A DNA stretch of 64,000 nt from Marinomonas rhodophyticola. GTDB lineage: Bacteria; Pseudomonadota; Gammaproteobacteria; Pseudomonadales; Marinomonadaceae. The notes beneath the pieces are model-generated. The model made no database searches and was not told where the DNA came from. It saw only the letters and a program-made list of their open reading frames with translations. Positions within the stretch are counted from its first letter, which is position 1. Every line of letters starts with the position of its first letter. This document shows, piece after piece, positions 19,042 to 28,274 of this stretch. Where the stretch lies: the NCBI RefSeq assembly GCF_026113935.1, contig NZ_JAPEUL010000011.1, forward strand, positions 310,001-374,000, written 5' to 3'. Made by a program: the position numbers and the translations under genes.

Positions 19042-20643
19042 ATGCATACTTACAAAAATAAAACGCAACAAGCTAGCCAAACGATTCATTCTCAAGGACC
19101 AACTTGGGCGGCGATGAACCCAGAATCAGTGGTTAGAATGCAATTGCAAAACCGTTTCAATACAGGGTTAGACATCGCCAAATACACGGCTAAGATCATG
19201 CGTGAAGACATGGCAAGCTACGACAAAGACCCAGCGAACTACACTCAGTCTTTAGGTTGCTGGCACGGCTTTATCGGCCAACAAAAAATGATTTCTATTA
19301 AGAAGCATTTTGGCACCACGCGCAGCCGCTACTTGTACTTGTCAGGCTGGATGGTCGCTGCGATGCGTTCTGAGTTTGGCCCTTTGCCGGATCAATCTAT
19401 GCATGAAAAAACGTCTGTGCCAGCGTTGATTGAAGAACTCTATACTTTCTTAAAACAAGCTGATGCCCGTGAGTTGCAGCATCTTTTCAAAGAAATGGAT
19501 GACGCGAGAGCCGTCGGAGATCAAGTACGTGAGCAAGCGGCGCAGCAAAAAGTCGATAACTTTGAAACGCACGTTGTGCCGATTATTGCGGATATCGATG
19601 CGGGCTTTGGTAACGAAGAGGCGACCTATTTGCTAGCGAAGAAAATGATCGAAGCGGGCGCTTGTTGTATCCAGATCGAGAACCAAGTGTCTGATGCCAA
19701 ACAGTGTGGACACCAAGATGGTAAGGTAACCGTACCTCACGAAGATTTCTTGGCGAAAATTAACGCTGTGCGTTATGCATTCTTGGAGTTGGGCGTGGAC
19801 GATGGTGTGATCGTGGCTCGTACTGACTCTTTGGGCGCGGGTTTAACGCAAAAAATTCCAGTGTCACAAACATCTGGTGATTTAGCTGAGCAATACAATG
19901 CCTTTATTGACGGTGAAGAAGTGACCTCACTAGAGCAAATGAAATCTGGTGATATGGCGATCAAACTAGGAAATCGTTTAATCAAACCCACGCGTTTGCC
20001 GAATGGTTTGGTGCGCTTTAAACCGAATACAGGTGAAGATCGTGTGGTGTTGGATTGCATCACCTCTTTGCAAAATGGCGCGGATCTATTGTGGATTGAA
20101 ACGGAGAAACCACACATTGGTCAAATTGCTGCCATTGTGAATCGTATTTGTGACGTTATGCCTAATGCCAAATTGGTTTACAACAACAGTCCGTCTTTTA
20201 ACTGGACGTTGAACTTCCGTCAGCAAGTGTTTGATGCGTGGTTGGAAGAAGGGCAAGACGTTAGCCAGTACCAACGTGAGAAACTGATGTCACAAGATTA
20301 CGATGGCAGCATGTTAGCCGAGGAAGCCGACGAGCGTATTCGCCGCTTCCAAAAAGATGCCGCCGCACAGGCAGGAATCTTCCATCATTTAATAACCTTG
20401 CCGACGTACCATACAGCCGCCTTGTCTACAGACAACTTGGCAAAAGACTACTTCGGTGAACTGGGCATGTTAGGCTACGTGAGAGAAGTGCAGCGTAAAG
20501 AAATCCGCCAAGGATTAGCCTGCGTGAAACACCAAGACATGTCTGGTTCTAATATAGGAGATGACCACAAAGAGTACTTCTCTGGTGAGCAAGCATTAAA
20601 AGCATCAGGTAAAGACAACACCATGAATCAATTTGCAGTCTGA
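19042..20643 (+). CDS. aceA: Isocitrate lyase, long form
   Basis: A 533-residue isocitrate lyase, which splits isocitrate to succinate and glyoxylate. The catalytic loop is KQCGHQDGK (Cys near residue 222), the form seen in the roughly 530-residue Pseudomonas-type enzyme, in place of KKCGH in E. coli AceA. The metal-binding region IADIDAGFGN near 178, the ARTDSLGAGL segment and the NNSPSFNWT segment are present. It forms a likely operon with glcB. The first copy of a 65-bp repeat with a terminator begins 3 bp after the stop. Confidence 0.96.
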   Translation: MHTYKNKTQQASQTIHSQGPTWAAMNPESVVRMQLQNRFNTGLDIAKYTAKIMREDMASYDKDPANYTQSLGCWHGFIGQQKMISIKKHFGTTRSRYLYLSGWMVAAMRSEFGPLPDQSMHEKTSVPALIEELYTFLKQADARELQHLFKEMDDARAVGDQVREQAAQQKVDNFETHVVPIIADIDAGFGNEEATYLLAKKMIEAGACCIQIENQVSDAKQCGHQDGKVTVPHEDFLAKINAVRYAFLELGVDDGVIVARTDSLGAGLTQKIPVSQTSGDLAEQYNAFIDGEEVTSLEQMKSGDMAIKLGNRLIKPTRLPNGLVRFKPNTGEDRVVLDCITSLQNGADLLWIETEKPHIGQIAAIVNRICDVMPNAKLVYNNSPSFNWTLNFRQQVFDAWLEEGQDVSQYQREKLMSQDYDGSMLAEEADERIRRFQKDAAAQAGIFHHLITLPTYHTAALSTDNLAKDYFGELGMLGYVREVQRKEIRQGLACVKHQDMSGSNIGDDHKEYFSGEQALKASGKDNTMNQFAV

Positions 20644-20646
20644 TGA

Positions 20647-20711
20647 AATGAAATAAGCGTCAGAGTGTATTGATAACAAAAAACCAGCAGTTTCCCCCTG
20701 CTGGTTTTTTT
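20647..20711 (+). repeat. Left copy of 65-bp direct repeat flanking the T6SS cassette
   Basis: This segment matches 29357-29421 at 64 of 65 positions; the one difference is G at 20663 versus A at 29373. It starts with AATGAAATAAGCGTCA and ends with a terminator hairpin. The two copies are 8,710 bp apart in the same orientation and bound the hcp-to-immunity cassette. Confidence 0.93.
20682..20711 (+). terminator. Terminator after aceA
   Basis: A 9-bp perfect stem (AACCAGCAG pairing with CTGCTGGTT) with a TTTCCCC loop is followed by a T-tract. It is part of the repeated 65-bp segment. Confidence 0.88.
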
Positions 20712-20736
20712 ATTAGAGGGGCTTGTTCTTCATCTA

Positions 20737-20795
20737 GCAAACTCTTGCTCGCTGAGCGGTTTTTTGCCCAACCCTAAGCAAAGTCTTGCTCGCTG
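20737..20795. promoter_or_regulatory. Tandem 18-bp elements upstream of hcp, candidate activator sites
   Basis: GCAAACTCTTGCTCGCTG (20737-20754) and GCAAAGTCTTGCTCGCTG (20778-20795) differ at one base and are spaced 41 bp apart. Each holds a GCAA-N4-TTGC dyad. They lie about 50-105 bp upstream of the -24/-12 promoter, a position typical of enhancer sites for sigma-54 activators. VasH-type activators control hcp in Vibrio, so a VasH homologue elsewhere in the genome is the likely ligand. Confidence 0.5.
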
Positions 20796-20842
20796 GTGGC
20801 TTCGACTTTATTTAAGTCTTTGAAAGTATTGGGTATTTTTCT

Positions 20843-20860
20843 TTGGCATCTATATTGCTC
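20843..20860 (+). promoter_or_regulatory. Sigma-54 (-24/-12) promoter of hcp
   Basis: TTGGCATCTATATTGCTC has GG and GC exactly 12 bp apart, as in the RpoN consensus (TGGCAC-N5-TTGC). Transcription would start near 20870, 50 bp before the hcp ATG. RpoN with VasH drives hcp operons in Vibrio cholerae. Confidence 0.72.
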
Positions 20861-20918
20861 TTCTGGATAGAGTGTTCAAGAACACGTTTTTACTATTTTA
20901 CGAATAAGGAATTTTATT

Positions 20919-21437
20919 ATGCCAACGCCATGTTATATCTCTATCGAAGGTGAATCTCAGGGTCTGATCACTGCGGGCGCTATGTCTGTTGATTCTATCG
21001 GTGACGTGGGCTTGGAAGGCCATGACGACGAAATGCTGGTGCAAAAGTTCGACCACAACGTAACGGTGCCAACCAACCCTCAGTCTGGTAACCCATCTGG
21101 TCAGCGCGTTCACAAACCATTCAAATTCACCGTTGCTCTGAACAAAGCGGTTCCACTGCTTTACAACGCGTTGTCGTCTGGTGAAAAACTGCCAAAAGTG
21201 GAATTGAAATGGTACCGCACCTCTGCGGAAGGCAAGCAAGAAAACTTCTTCGTAACGGCGCTTGAAGGCGCGGTTATCGTGGACATTCATTGCGAAATGC
21301 CACACTGCCAAGACCCAACAATGGGGAACTTTACACAAAACCTAACGGTCTCTATGGCTTACCGTAAGATCACTTGGGATCACATCAACTCTGGTACGTC
21401 TGGTTCTGACGACTGGAGTAAGCCAATCGAAGCGTAA
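20919..21437 (+). CDS. hcp: Type VI secretion tube protein Hcp
   Basis: A 172-residue Hcp, the same length as Vibrio cholerae Hcp and very similar along the whole chain: start MPTPCYISIEGE, middle HKPFKFTVALNKAVPLLYNALSS (residues 66-88) and end SGSDDWSKPIEA. Hcp hexamers stack into the tube that is fired into the target cell. The ribosome site AAGGAA lies upstream of the ATG. It is the first gene of an auxiliary cassette; no sheath or baseplate genes are present, so the apparatus must be encoded elsewhere. A terminator separates it from vgrG. Confidence 0.96.
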   Translation: MPTPCYISIEGESQGLITAGAMSVDSIGDVGLEGHDDEMLVQKFDHNVTVPTNPQSGNPSGQRVHKPFKFTVALNKAVPLLYNALSSGEKLPKVELKWYRTSAEGKQENFFVTALEGAVIVDIHCEMPHCQDPTMGNFTQNLTVSMAYRKITWDHINSGTSGSDDWSKPIEA

Positions 21438-21452
21438 GCTTGTATTGGTACG

Positions 21453-21481
21453 GGCCGCCTGTTCACTCAGGCGGCCTTTTT
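21453..21481 (+). terminator. Terminator between hcp and vgrG
   Basis: A perfect 9-bp GC-rich stem (GGCCGCCTG and its complement) with a 6-nt loop is followed by five T. It probably lets only part of transcription through, so far more Hcp than VgrG is made, as the tube stoichiometry needs. Confidence 0.85.
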
Positions 21482-21517
21482 GCGTATTTTTAGACCGTCA
21501 TAACAAAGGAAACTGGT

Positions 21518-23656
21518 ATGGCTACATTGACGTTTACATTGGCACTCGACGGAATAGAAGAAGATACCCTCGTCGTTCGAGAATACCAAGGGCATGAATC
21601 GATCTCTGATTCTCTGCTGAAAGATGGTTCGCCTTGTTATGGCTTCCGTTATCAATTGTCTCTTGCCAGTCGTCAATCGGACCTGTCTGCCGACACCATC
21701 GTCGATAAAAACGCCGAGCTACGCCTGTTTCGCAATGGCGAATTAGTACAACGTGTGCACGGCATTGTGCGTCAGTTTGAAAAAGGCGACACTGGGCACA
21801 ACTTTACCTACTACGGCTTAACCCTCGTTCCTGCACTGGAACGTTTGTCTTTACGTCACAACAGCCGTATTTTTCAAAAGAAAACCGCCCAAGCCATCAT
21901 CACCCAACTGTTGGATGAGATGGGCATCACAGAACACCTTTTCACCACCCAAAGAACGCCCCTAGAGCGCGAGTTTTGTGTTCAATACCGTGAAACCGAC
22001 TTAGACTTTTTACATCGATTGGCCGCCGAAGAAGGCTGGGTCTATTACTTCACCCACGAAGAAGGCAAACACCTGCTGCACTTTGCTGATCAAAGCCAGT
22101 TTTTACCTAAGTACCCAGAAAAAATCCCGTACAATGTATTATCCGGTGGTGGCTCAGACGATCTTTACATCTCCACTTTGACGCACCACACACAAAGCTT
22201 ACCAAGCCAAAGCACACTGAAAGACTACAGCTTCAAAAAGCCCGATTACCGCTTCTTGCACCAGCAAGAGGGCGAGAACATGGATTACCAGCTGCCCAGT
22301 TACGAACACTTCGATGCCCCGGGGCGTTTCAAAGACGACGTGACAGGCAAAGCCTTTTCTCGCATACGCCTAGAATACCTGCGCCGTAGTGCTCGCACTC
22401 TCGTGGGAAAAAGTAACCACGCAGGCATCCAAGCTGGCATGAAAATCACCATCGAAGGGCACAACGAAGACACCATCAACCAAGAGTGGCTGCCGGTCTG
22501 GGTCGAACACCACGGCACCCAGCCGCAAGTCTTGGAAGAAGAAGGCCAAACGGGCAGCACCACCTACAACAATCGCTTTACCTTTATTCCTGCCACTACC
22601 AACTGGCAAGCGACACCACAACCCAAACCGAGTGTCGACGGCCCCATGATGGCCACGGTTGTTGGCCCTGAAGGGGAAGAAATTTTCTGTGACGAACACG
22701 GACGCGTCAAACTGCACTTCCCATGGGACAGATACAGCGAAGCGAATGATCACAGTTCCTGCTGGGTGCGTGTCTCCCAAGGCTGGGCCGGTAACCAACA
22801 TGGCATGATGGCCATCCCACGAATCGGCAGCGAAGTCATCGTCAGTTTTTTAAACAGCGACCCAGATCAACCGATCGTCACTGGCCGCACCTTTAACGCC
22901 AAAAACACCCCACCGTATTTATTGCCGGACAATAAAACCAAAACCGTGTGGCGCAGCGACACCCACCAAGGGGAAGGCTTTAACGAGATTAGCTTCGAAG
23001 ACCAAGTCGACAACGAAAAAGTCTATGTACACGCGCAAAAAGACCACGAAACCGATGTCCTCAACGACAGCATTACTCACATCGGTCACGACCAACACAG
23101 ACAAATCGACAACGACCGCTTCACCCAAATCGGCGGTGAAAACGGCACAGGCAACGACCACCTGATCATCAAAGGCGAAAGTCGCCACAAGATAGATAAA
23201 GATCACACACTTATGGTGGACGGAAGCTTACAACAGAAAGTAGGTTCGAAAGCGGTGCTCGATGCTGGGAACGAGATTCACCTAAGCAGCGGTGTGAAAT
23301 TGGTGGTTAACGCAGGGGCTGAGACTCACCTTAATGGCGGGGGAAGCTTCCTAAAAATTGATGGTTCAGGGGTTCATCTAGTCGGTTCTGCCATCAACCT
23401 AAACTCAGGCGGTGGTGCGGGTTCTGGCAGTGGATTTAGTGGGGCAGTACCCGAACTACCGCTCAGTGTTGTGTCACCGGAATACGATGCCAACCTTGAG
23501 GCGCCAGAGGGCAATGAAGCGCCAATAGTGGCAACTGCAGCATTAAAACATCAATTGATATCGGATCAGTTGCAAAATGAACTAGTCACCGAAGTGTGTC
23601 AAAAGAGAGCCGACGGAACCTGTCCTTTAGGTGATTGTCCTTGTGGGAATAATTAA
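21518..23656 (+). CDS. vgrG: Type VI spike protein VgrG with Cys-rich C-terminal tail
   Basis: A 712-residue spike protein. The gp27-like base spans about residues 1-370 (FCVQYRETDLDFLHRLAAEEG near 150). The gp5-type OB domain follows near 376-460 (DEHGRVKLHFPWDR, WVRVSQGWAG), then a beta-helix stalk rich in short repeats near 490-625. No enzymatic extension is present; the last 80 residues are a low-complexity linker and a tail with four cysteines (CQKRADGTCPLGDCPCGNN) that may hold a metal or dock cargo. Codons end in C much more often than in the neighbouring genes. The adaptor gene starts 3 bp after the stop. Confidence 0.95.
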   Translation: MATLTFTLALDGIEEDTLVVREYQGHESISDSLLKDGSPCYGFRYQLSLASRQSDLSADTIVDKNAELRLFRNGELVQRVHGIVRQFEKGDTGHNFTYYGLTLVPALERLSLRHNSRIFQKKTAQAIITQLLDEMGITEHLFTTQRTPLEREFCVQYRETDLDFLHRLAAEEGWVYYFTHEEGKHLLHFADQSQFLPKYPEKIPYNVLSGGGSDDLYISTLTHHTQSLPSQSTLKDYSFKKPDYRFLHQQEGENMDYQLPSYEHFDAPGRFKDDVTGKAFSRIRLEYLRRSARTLVGKSNHAGIQAGMKITIEGHNEDTINQEWLPVWVEHHGTQPQVLEEEGQTGSTTYNNRFTFIPATTNWQATPQPKPSVDGPMMATVVGPEGEEIFCDEHGRVKLHFPWDRYSEANDHSSCWVRVSQGWAGNQHGMMAIPRIGSEVIVSFLNSDPDQPIVTGRTFNAKNTPPYLLPDNKTKTVWRSDTHQGEGFNEISFEDQVDNEKVYVHAQKDHETDVLNDSITHIGHDQHRQIDNDRFTQIGGENGTGNDHLIIKGESRHKIDKDHTLMVDGSLQQKVGSKAVLDAGNEIHLSSGVKLVVNAGAETHLNGGGSFLKIDGSGVHLVGSAINLNSGGGAGSGSGFSGAVPELPLSVVSPEYDANLEAPEGNEAPIVATAALKHQLISDQLQNELVTEVCQKRADGTCPLGDCPCGNN

Positions 23657-23659
23657 CCG

Positions 23660-24580
23660 ATGATTACATCAGATACGTTAAATCTACATTCGGATTCATT
23701 TGAGGCTGGCTTACAGTATTACCTAATTGCTAACAGTGTTCCTGCTAGTACACCAACATTAAGTGCTGATATTTATACCCACAGCAACAGTGTAGAAAGT
23801 GCAGCTTTGTACCTTGATTCCGATCTTTCCACATTCCTTGATGTTAGTCCTTATGTTATTCGGGTACGTGAAGGAGATCATTTGCTTCAACAATACGAGC
23901 AGAATGCACTCACAAAAAAAGGTTGGACAGGCGTTTTAATTGCGGTGACTGAAGAGACCAGCTTTGAAGCGTTACTGGCTCATTTACGCCAGCGTTTGTT
24001 TGTGTCTTTTTCCTCAGGAAGAAAAGGCATTTTGCACTATTCCAACCCCAACGTAGCAAACTATTTTTTTGGTGAAACGGAGTTGCGTACCAACACAGAA
24101 TCATGGCTTGGAATGATTAAACAAGTTTGCTGGTATGGCGCAGAAAATTCACCCAACCAAGGATTATGGTGCAAAGTTCAAAATCATTCAGATAAAGCAG
24201 AAGCTCATACGCCATCATGGGTGATAACGCCGTCACAAGAAGCGGCTTTTAAGCTGCTGAATATTGATAGAGCGTTAACAACATACTTCACGAATGTTTC
24301 GTTAGATCTAAAAGATAGCCATATATGGACTCAATATCGACGCTACTTCAATGAGGCAGAGACACTGGGTTTTGCTGATCTAGACAATATTTATCAATAC
24401 CTTACTTTATGTCGAGCGCAAAATAGCCCATGTGATCAAGAGCATTATAGTGCTGAAAAGGTGGCTGCCAGTTTGTTTGAGCGCCTTGATATAAAAGCTA
24501 TTCAGTCATTGAATGAAGCTCAAAAATTACATCATATAGAAATGCTGATTAAAAAGGATGAATCGTATGCCAACGGATAA
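23660..24580 (+). CDS. vasW: DUF4123 effector adaptor (Tap/VasW-like)
   Basis: A 306-residue DUF4123-type protein. The N-terminal half has LYLDSDLSTFLDVSPYVIRV (near 50-70), which matches the 'P.L..V' strand of the family, and a GWTGVLIAV segment near 92. DUF4123 proteins load an effector onto its cognate VgrG and are not secreted themselves. Its place between vgrG and a VasX-like gene is exactly that of VasW in Vibrio cholerae. It overlaps the effector gene by 14 bp, so the two are translationally coupled. The symbol is given by position and family. Confidence 0.82.
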   Translation: MITSDTLNLHSDSFEAGLQYYLIANSVPASTPTLSADIYTHSNSVESAALYLDSDLSTFLDVSPYVIRVREGDHLLQQYEQNALTKKGWTGVLIAVTEETSFEALLAHLRQRLFVSFSSGRKGILHYSNPNVANYFFGETELRTNTESWLGMIKQVCWYGAENSPNQGLWCKVQNHSDKAEAHTPSWVITPSQEAAFKLLNIDRALTTYFTNVSLDLKDSHIWTQYRRYFNEAETLGFADLDNIYQYLTLCRAQNSPCDQEHYSAEKVAASLFERLDIKAIQSLNEAQKLHHIEMLIKKDESYANG

Positions 24581-27500
24581 AATAGGCTCAGGCCCTGCCT
24601 GTGATGGCACTAAAGTATTTATCGAAGTCACTGGGGTGCAGCATGATGCAAGCTGCCGTTTTCAGTTTTATGATGCGCAAGACGCGAGCCGCAAAGAAGA
24701 TATTGAAGGTCAGCTGGTCTCTATGCCATTGGTGAATACGACGATTAACAGCTGGCCATGGCAGCAAAACGCATCTCCCGTGGATGCTTGCTTAGCGATA
24801 GCAGGGCAGCAGGGTGATATCCTTTTGCCGTTATTTAATGATGTTCAGCCCAAAGAGCGTGTGGATGGCGAGCAGGATTACTTAATGCATGCGGTGGTGC
24901 CATTGACGCTGCTGCCTACTTATAATCCTCACTTACAAGATAATGAACGCTACGCTCCTTCACGTAATGGCTACTTCTACGTGTTTTATAACAATAAAGC
25001 ATGGCGGGAACTGGAAATACATGCCTCTGATAGCGAAGGTGTGCAGTTCTTCGACGTGGACTTGTCTGCCTATCGTACCGGTGAAAACGAGACTTTTTCG
25101 TCAGACAAACGAGAGGCGGTGGGTAACCCCCTAAAAGATATTTGGCTACCAGTAAAAGACAACAACCAAGACACGCTTGTCTACCTTGCCTATTCAGAGG
25201 TGCCATGGAGCGGCGAGCGTTTAAATTATTTTGAAAATAATGTAGCAGAGCTGCAGAAACGCGCGCAATCCTTACACGAGTTAAGAGGCGCTGATAATCC
25301 ACCCAGCCATAGACAAAAAGAGGCTTGTGTTCTACTTGCGAGCGACTTACCTGAAATGCGAGCTCGCGCGGACATTGAATGGCATATTGGTGAGCCACTT
25401 AAGTTTAACCGTGACCTAAGCGGAAGTTGGCTAAATCAACAATATACAGACATCAAAAATGGCATAGAAAATGCCAATAACAATGATGATGAACAATTCG
25501 AAGCCCTGATGCACCGAAGTGCGTTCCAGTACGAATACGGTATGAAAGAAACGGCGTTGAAGTCTCTGATCACCAATGACAATGATCTAGATATAACTTG
25601 GGAAGCGTCATAAAGCTTAGATTATCTGAGTGATGCCAAAGCTCGCCAGCTAAGAACCTTAGTGCTCGATGATCCTATATTTGATTTAAAACAGCGTGCC
25701 TTTATGGTGCTTTCTGGTGCGGCGTACATGCAGCAACTGTATGTGAATATGAGCCAACAAGAGTATTATCAGACCGCCGAACTGACACAACAAATGATCA
25801 TGACAGAACGGTTTGGTGAAAAAGAGAATCCGCTTTATAAATTCAACGATGATGTCAGCCGTGATTTAAGCGGATGTTTTCATCGAACATTGCGTACACG
25901 AGAACGCTTGATTGCCAACCGTGACATCAAAGAACTGCAATATCACTTGGATCAAGTACTTAATAGTCAACGTACGGCCGATGTATTACGTGATATATCT
26001 TCACTAAATGGCCTTAATTCAGCAGGTGCACATAAGATCGTCGGTCATGCTATGAGCGCATTGAGTATTAACATCGACAAAATTGACGCCTTTTCGAAAT
26101 ACCAGTACATACATGACTACTTGCCGTCTGATCAACCGCTAAATCAGATAAATAGCCTGAGTGTAGAAGACTGTCATGCCACCCTCAGAAATGTCTTATC
26201 CTCCAGTAGCCATCCTCTTTGTAAAGTGCTATTTGTTGAAGAAGGAGCTGTTCCCTTAGACTCTGAATATACGTCTCCAGAAGCTTTAAATGATGGTTCC
26301 GGCTTTGCCACCCCTCAAAGCCTAGCACAATGGAGCCTTAACGACTTTGTGCTCGAAGATGACCAGCTGGAAGTCATTGATCTCGTGTTTATTACCAAGA
26401 GTAACGTGGCTGCTTCTTTGTCAGATAAAGCACAGGATGCATTTTCTCAAGCAAGGCGTGTAAGCAGCATTCTAGATAATATTCTAAAGGGTTACTACGA
26501 AGCTCTGATGTCTATAAAAGATGTGGCTTCAGAAGCCAAAGTTATTCAATTTAACCAAGCCTATGCATCCGTATTGGCATTAACGAAGGCAACGAATCCG
26601 ACCTATCTTGGGAAAATGTTGTTCACCTCAGCCCAAGGAGCGCAAACCAAGGGCTATGTAGTGGGTGTGCATGGTCAAGGGTTGAAATTTGGCCTGAGTG
26701 CCGATGATAGAGAGCACATTAAAAACAAAAGACGTAAAGGGCTACAAGGTCAATTGCGTGAAGAAAATGGCCGCTTAGTGGTGGCATCTAATAAAAAGCC
26801 CTTTAATAACGCGGACAAGGCCAACTTAGCGGAGCGTGGTAATCTAAAAGTGGTGGTGTTGCCAGAAGACAGCAACATGGCACAAGCCTATAACCAAGCC
26901 AATACCCAGCGTGCTTTGCGGAACATGAACAATACTGAGATTAACAGCAGCAACGCCTACGAGCGCATACGAATCCCGTACTGGATTGTTGCTATTGAAA
27001 CCGTGAATTTGGTGTTAAATCTTAAGCACCTGACTACATTTAAGGAAAACGGATGGCTTTATTCTGGTTTAAACATAGCAAGTGCTTCTCTTGACTTGAG
27101 CGTGGCGGTGACCCATGCGGCGAATTTGCATGGACAAAATGCTTCTTGGTTAACTCGCGCAGCGAATAAGGAGATGGTTAAGGTATCCGGTAAAGTTGCG
27201 TCCTTTATTAACTATTTTACTAATAGTGCTAAATTGGTTGGCAGTCTGAGCCGTTTAGCCGTGGCGGGGCTTGTTGGTGGCTTACTGACCGCAGGTATGG
27301 CGGGTTGGGAGGCGATTCGCTTGTCAGCTAAGAATGACGACGATGCCAGTATGGCGATGGCGATGGTTGCTGTGGGGACAACAATGTCTACCCTTGCTAC
27401 GGGCTTATTTACCACTGGTGCGCCTATTTTATTCGGGATGGGGCCGATTGCTTGGTTAGGCATTGGTATTGCGGTCTCGGGGGCACTCTTATATATGTTG

Positions 27501-28175
27501 TTCTTAGACACACCTATTGAAGAGTGGTTAAAAAATGGCCCCTTTGCAGAGGATCCAGGTGAACAATACGCCCATCTGCAAGATAATAAAGTCGCGTTCG
27601 AGCGCTTTGTGAATTGCCTATTCTCTGTGGAAATAAAAGCCTATCCATATGGTATTCAAACAGGCTTACCAGAGGACTTTAATGTCGCCATGCAGTCTAA
27701 AGGCGTCACCCATGCGATACAAGTGAGCAGTAACCTCGCTGCGCTCATGGGGGAGGACAACGCCCGTATCGATTTTTATGTTCGTCCTGCGGCTTTGGAG
27801 AAAATTGAAACCCGCTCTTCTCGAACCGCCGCTATTTCCCATGACGAGGAAGTCAAACCGTTAGGCAATCGAGCATTACCGATTCTCGCACAATCGGATG
27901 GCTCGGATGGCACCGTTTATTTTGTAAAACACGATGTTGCTTTACCTCAAGCCCATAGTGAAAGTGCTTGGTTTGGCGGAAAGCATCATACTTACACTTA
28001 TTCAAAAGCCTTTATTGCAAGAGTGAGATTACACATTGGCGATGAAGTGTTTCCCATGCCAGCATTGGATAAAGTCACTTTTGAGGACGAGGTATTTGAT
28101 CCGCCGCGTTTTACGGAGGATGAAACATCTTGGATCAATCAAGCCGTTACCATGACGCCGAGTCAACAAACCTGA
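24567..28175 (+). pseudogene. vasX: VasX-like pore-forming T6SS effector with in-frame TAA at 25611
   Basis: One frame of 1,202 codons is cut by a single TAA at 25611-25613; the frame is the same on both sides. The first part (residues 1-348) is a VasX-type N-terminal region (start MPTDKIGSGPACDG, the QKERVDGEQDYL region, NGYFYVFYNNKAWRELEI). The second part is helix-rich and ends in clustered membrane helices at about residues 885-980 (LVGGLLTAGMAGWEAI, GPIAWLGIGIAVSGALLYML), as in colicin-like VasX. CAA-to-TAA would be enough to make the stop. ATG 24567 is chosen because AAGGA lies 8 nt upstream. If no base error is present, the effector is disabled. Confidence 0.82.
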
Positions 28176-28196
28176 CAGAATTGAAATAGATACGAC

Positions 28197-28228
28197 TTCT
28201 TAGAGCCACAAGCAGCTCGCTCTAAGAG
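28197..28228 (+). other. Hairpin between effector and immunity genes
   Basis: An 8-bp perfect stem (CTTAGAGC pairing with GCTCTAAG), extendable by two more pairs, encloses a 12-nt loop in the 99-bp gap before the candidate immunity gene. It has no T-tract, so it is more likely an mRNA processing or stability element than a terminator. Confidence 0.4.
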
Positions 28229-28274
28229 TGAACGAATTTGCGCCATAAGCGCTAAACAGTAAAGGATCAAATAC

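Noticed and set aside
24916-25398. Long antisense frame within the VasX-like gene.
   Set aside because: It is fully opposite a conserved coding region, has no ribosome site and gives no recognisable protein.
25605-25620. Stop codon recoding (selenocysteine or pyrrolysine) in the VasX-like gene.
   Set aside because: The stop is TAA, which is not used for either amino acid, and no structure of the needed type follows it.
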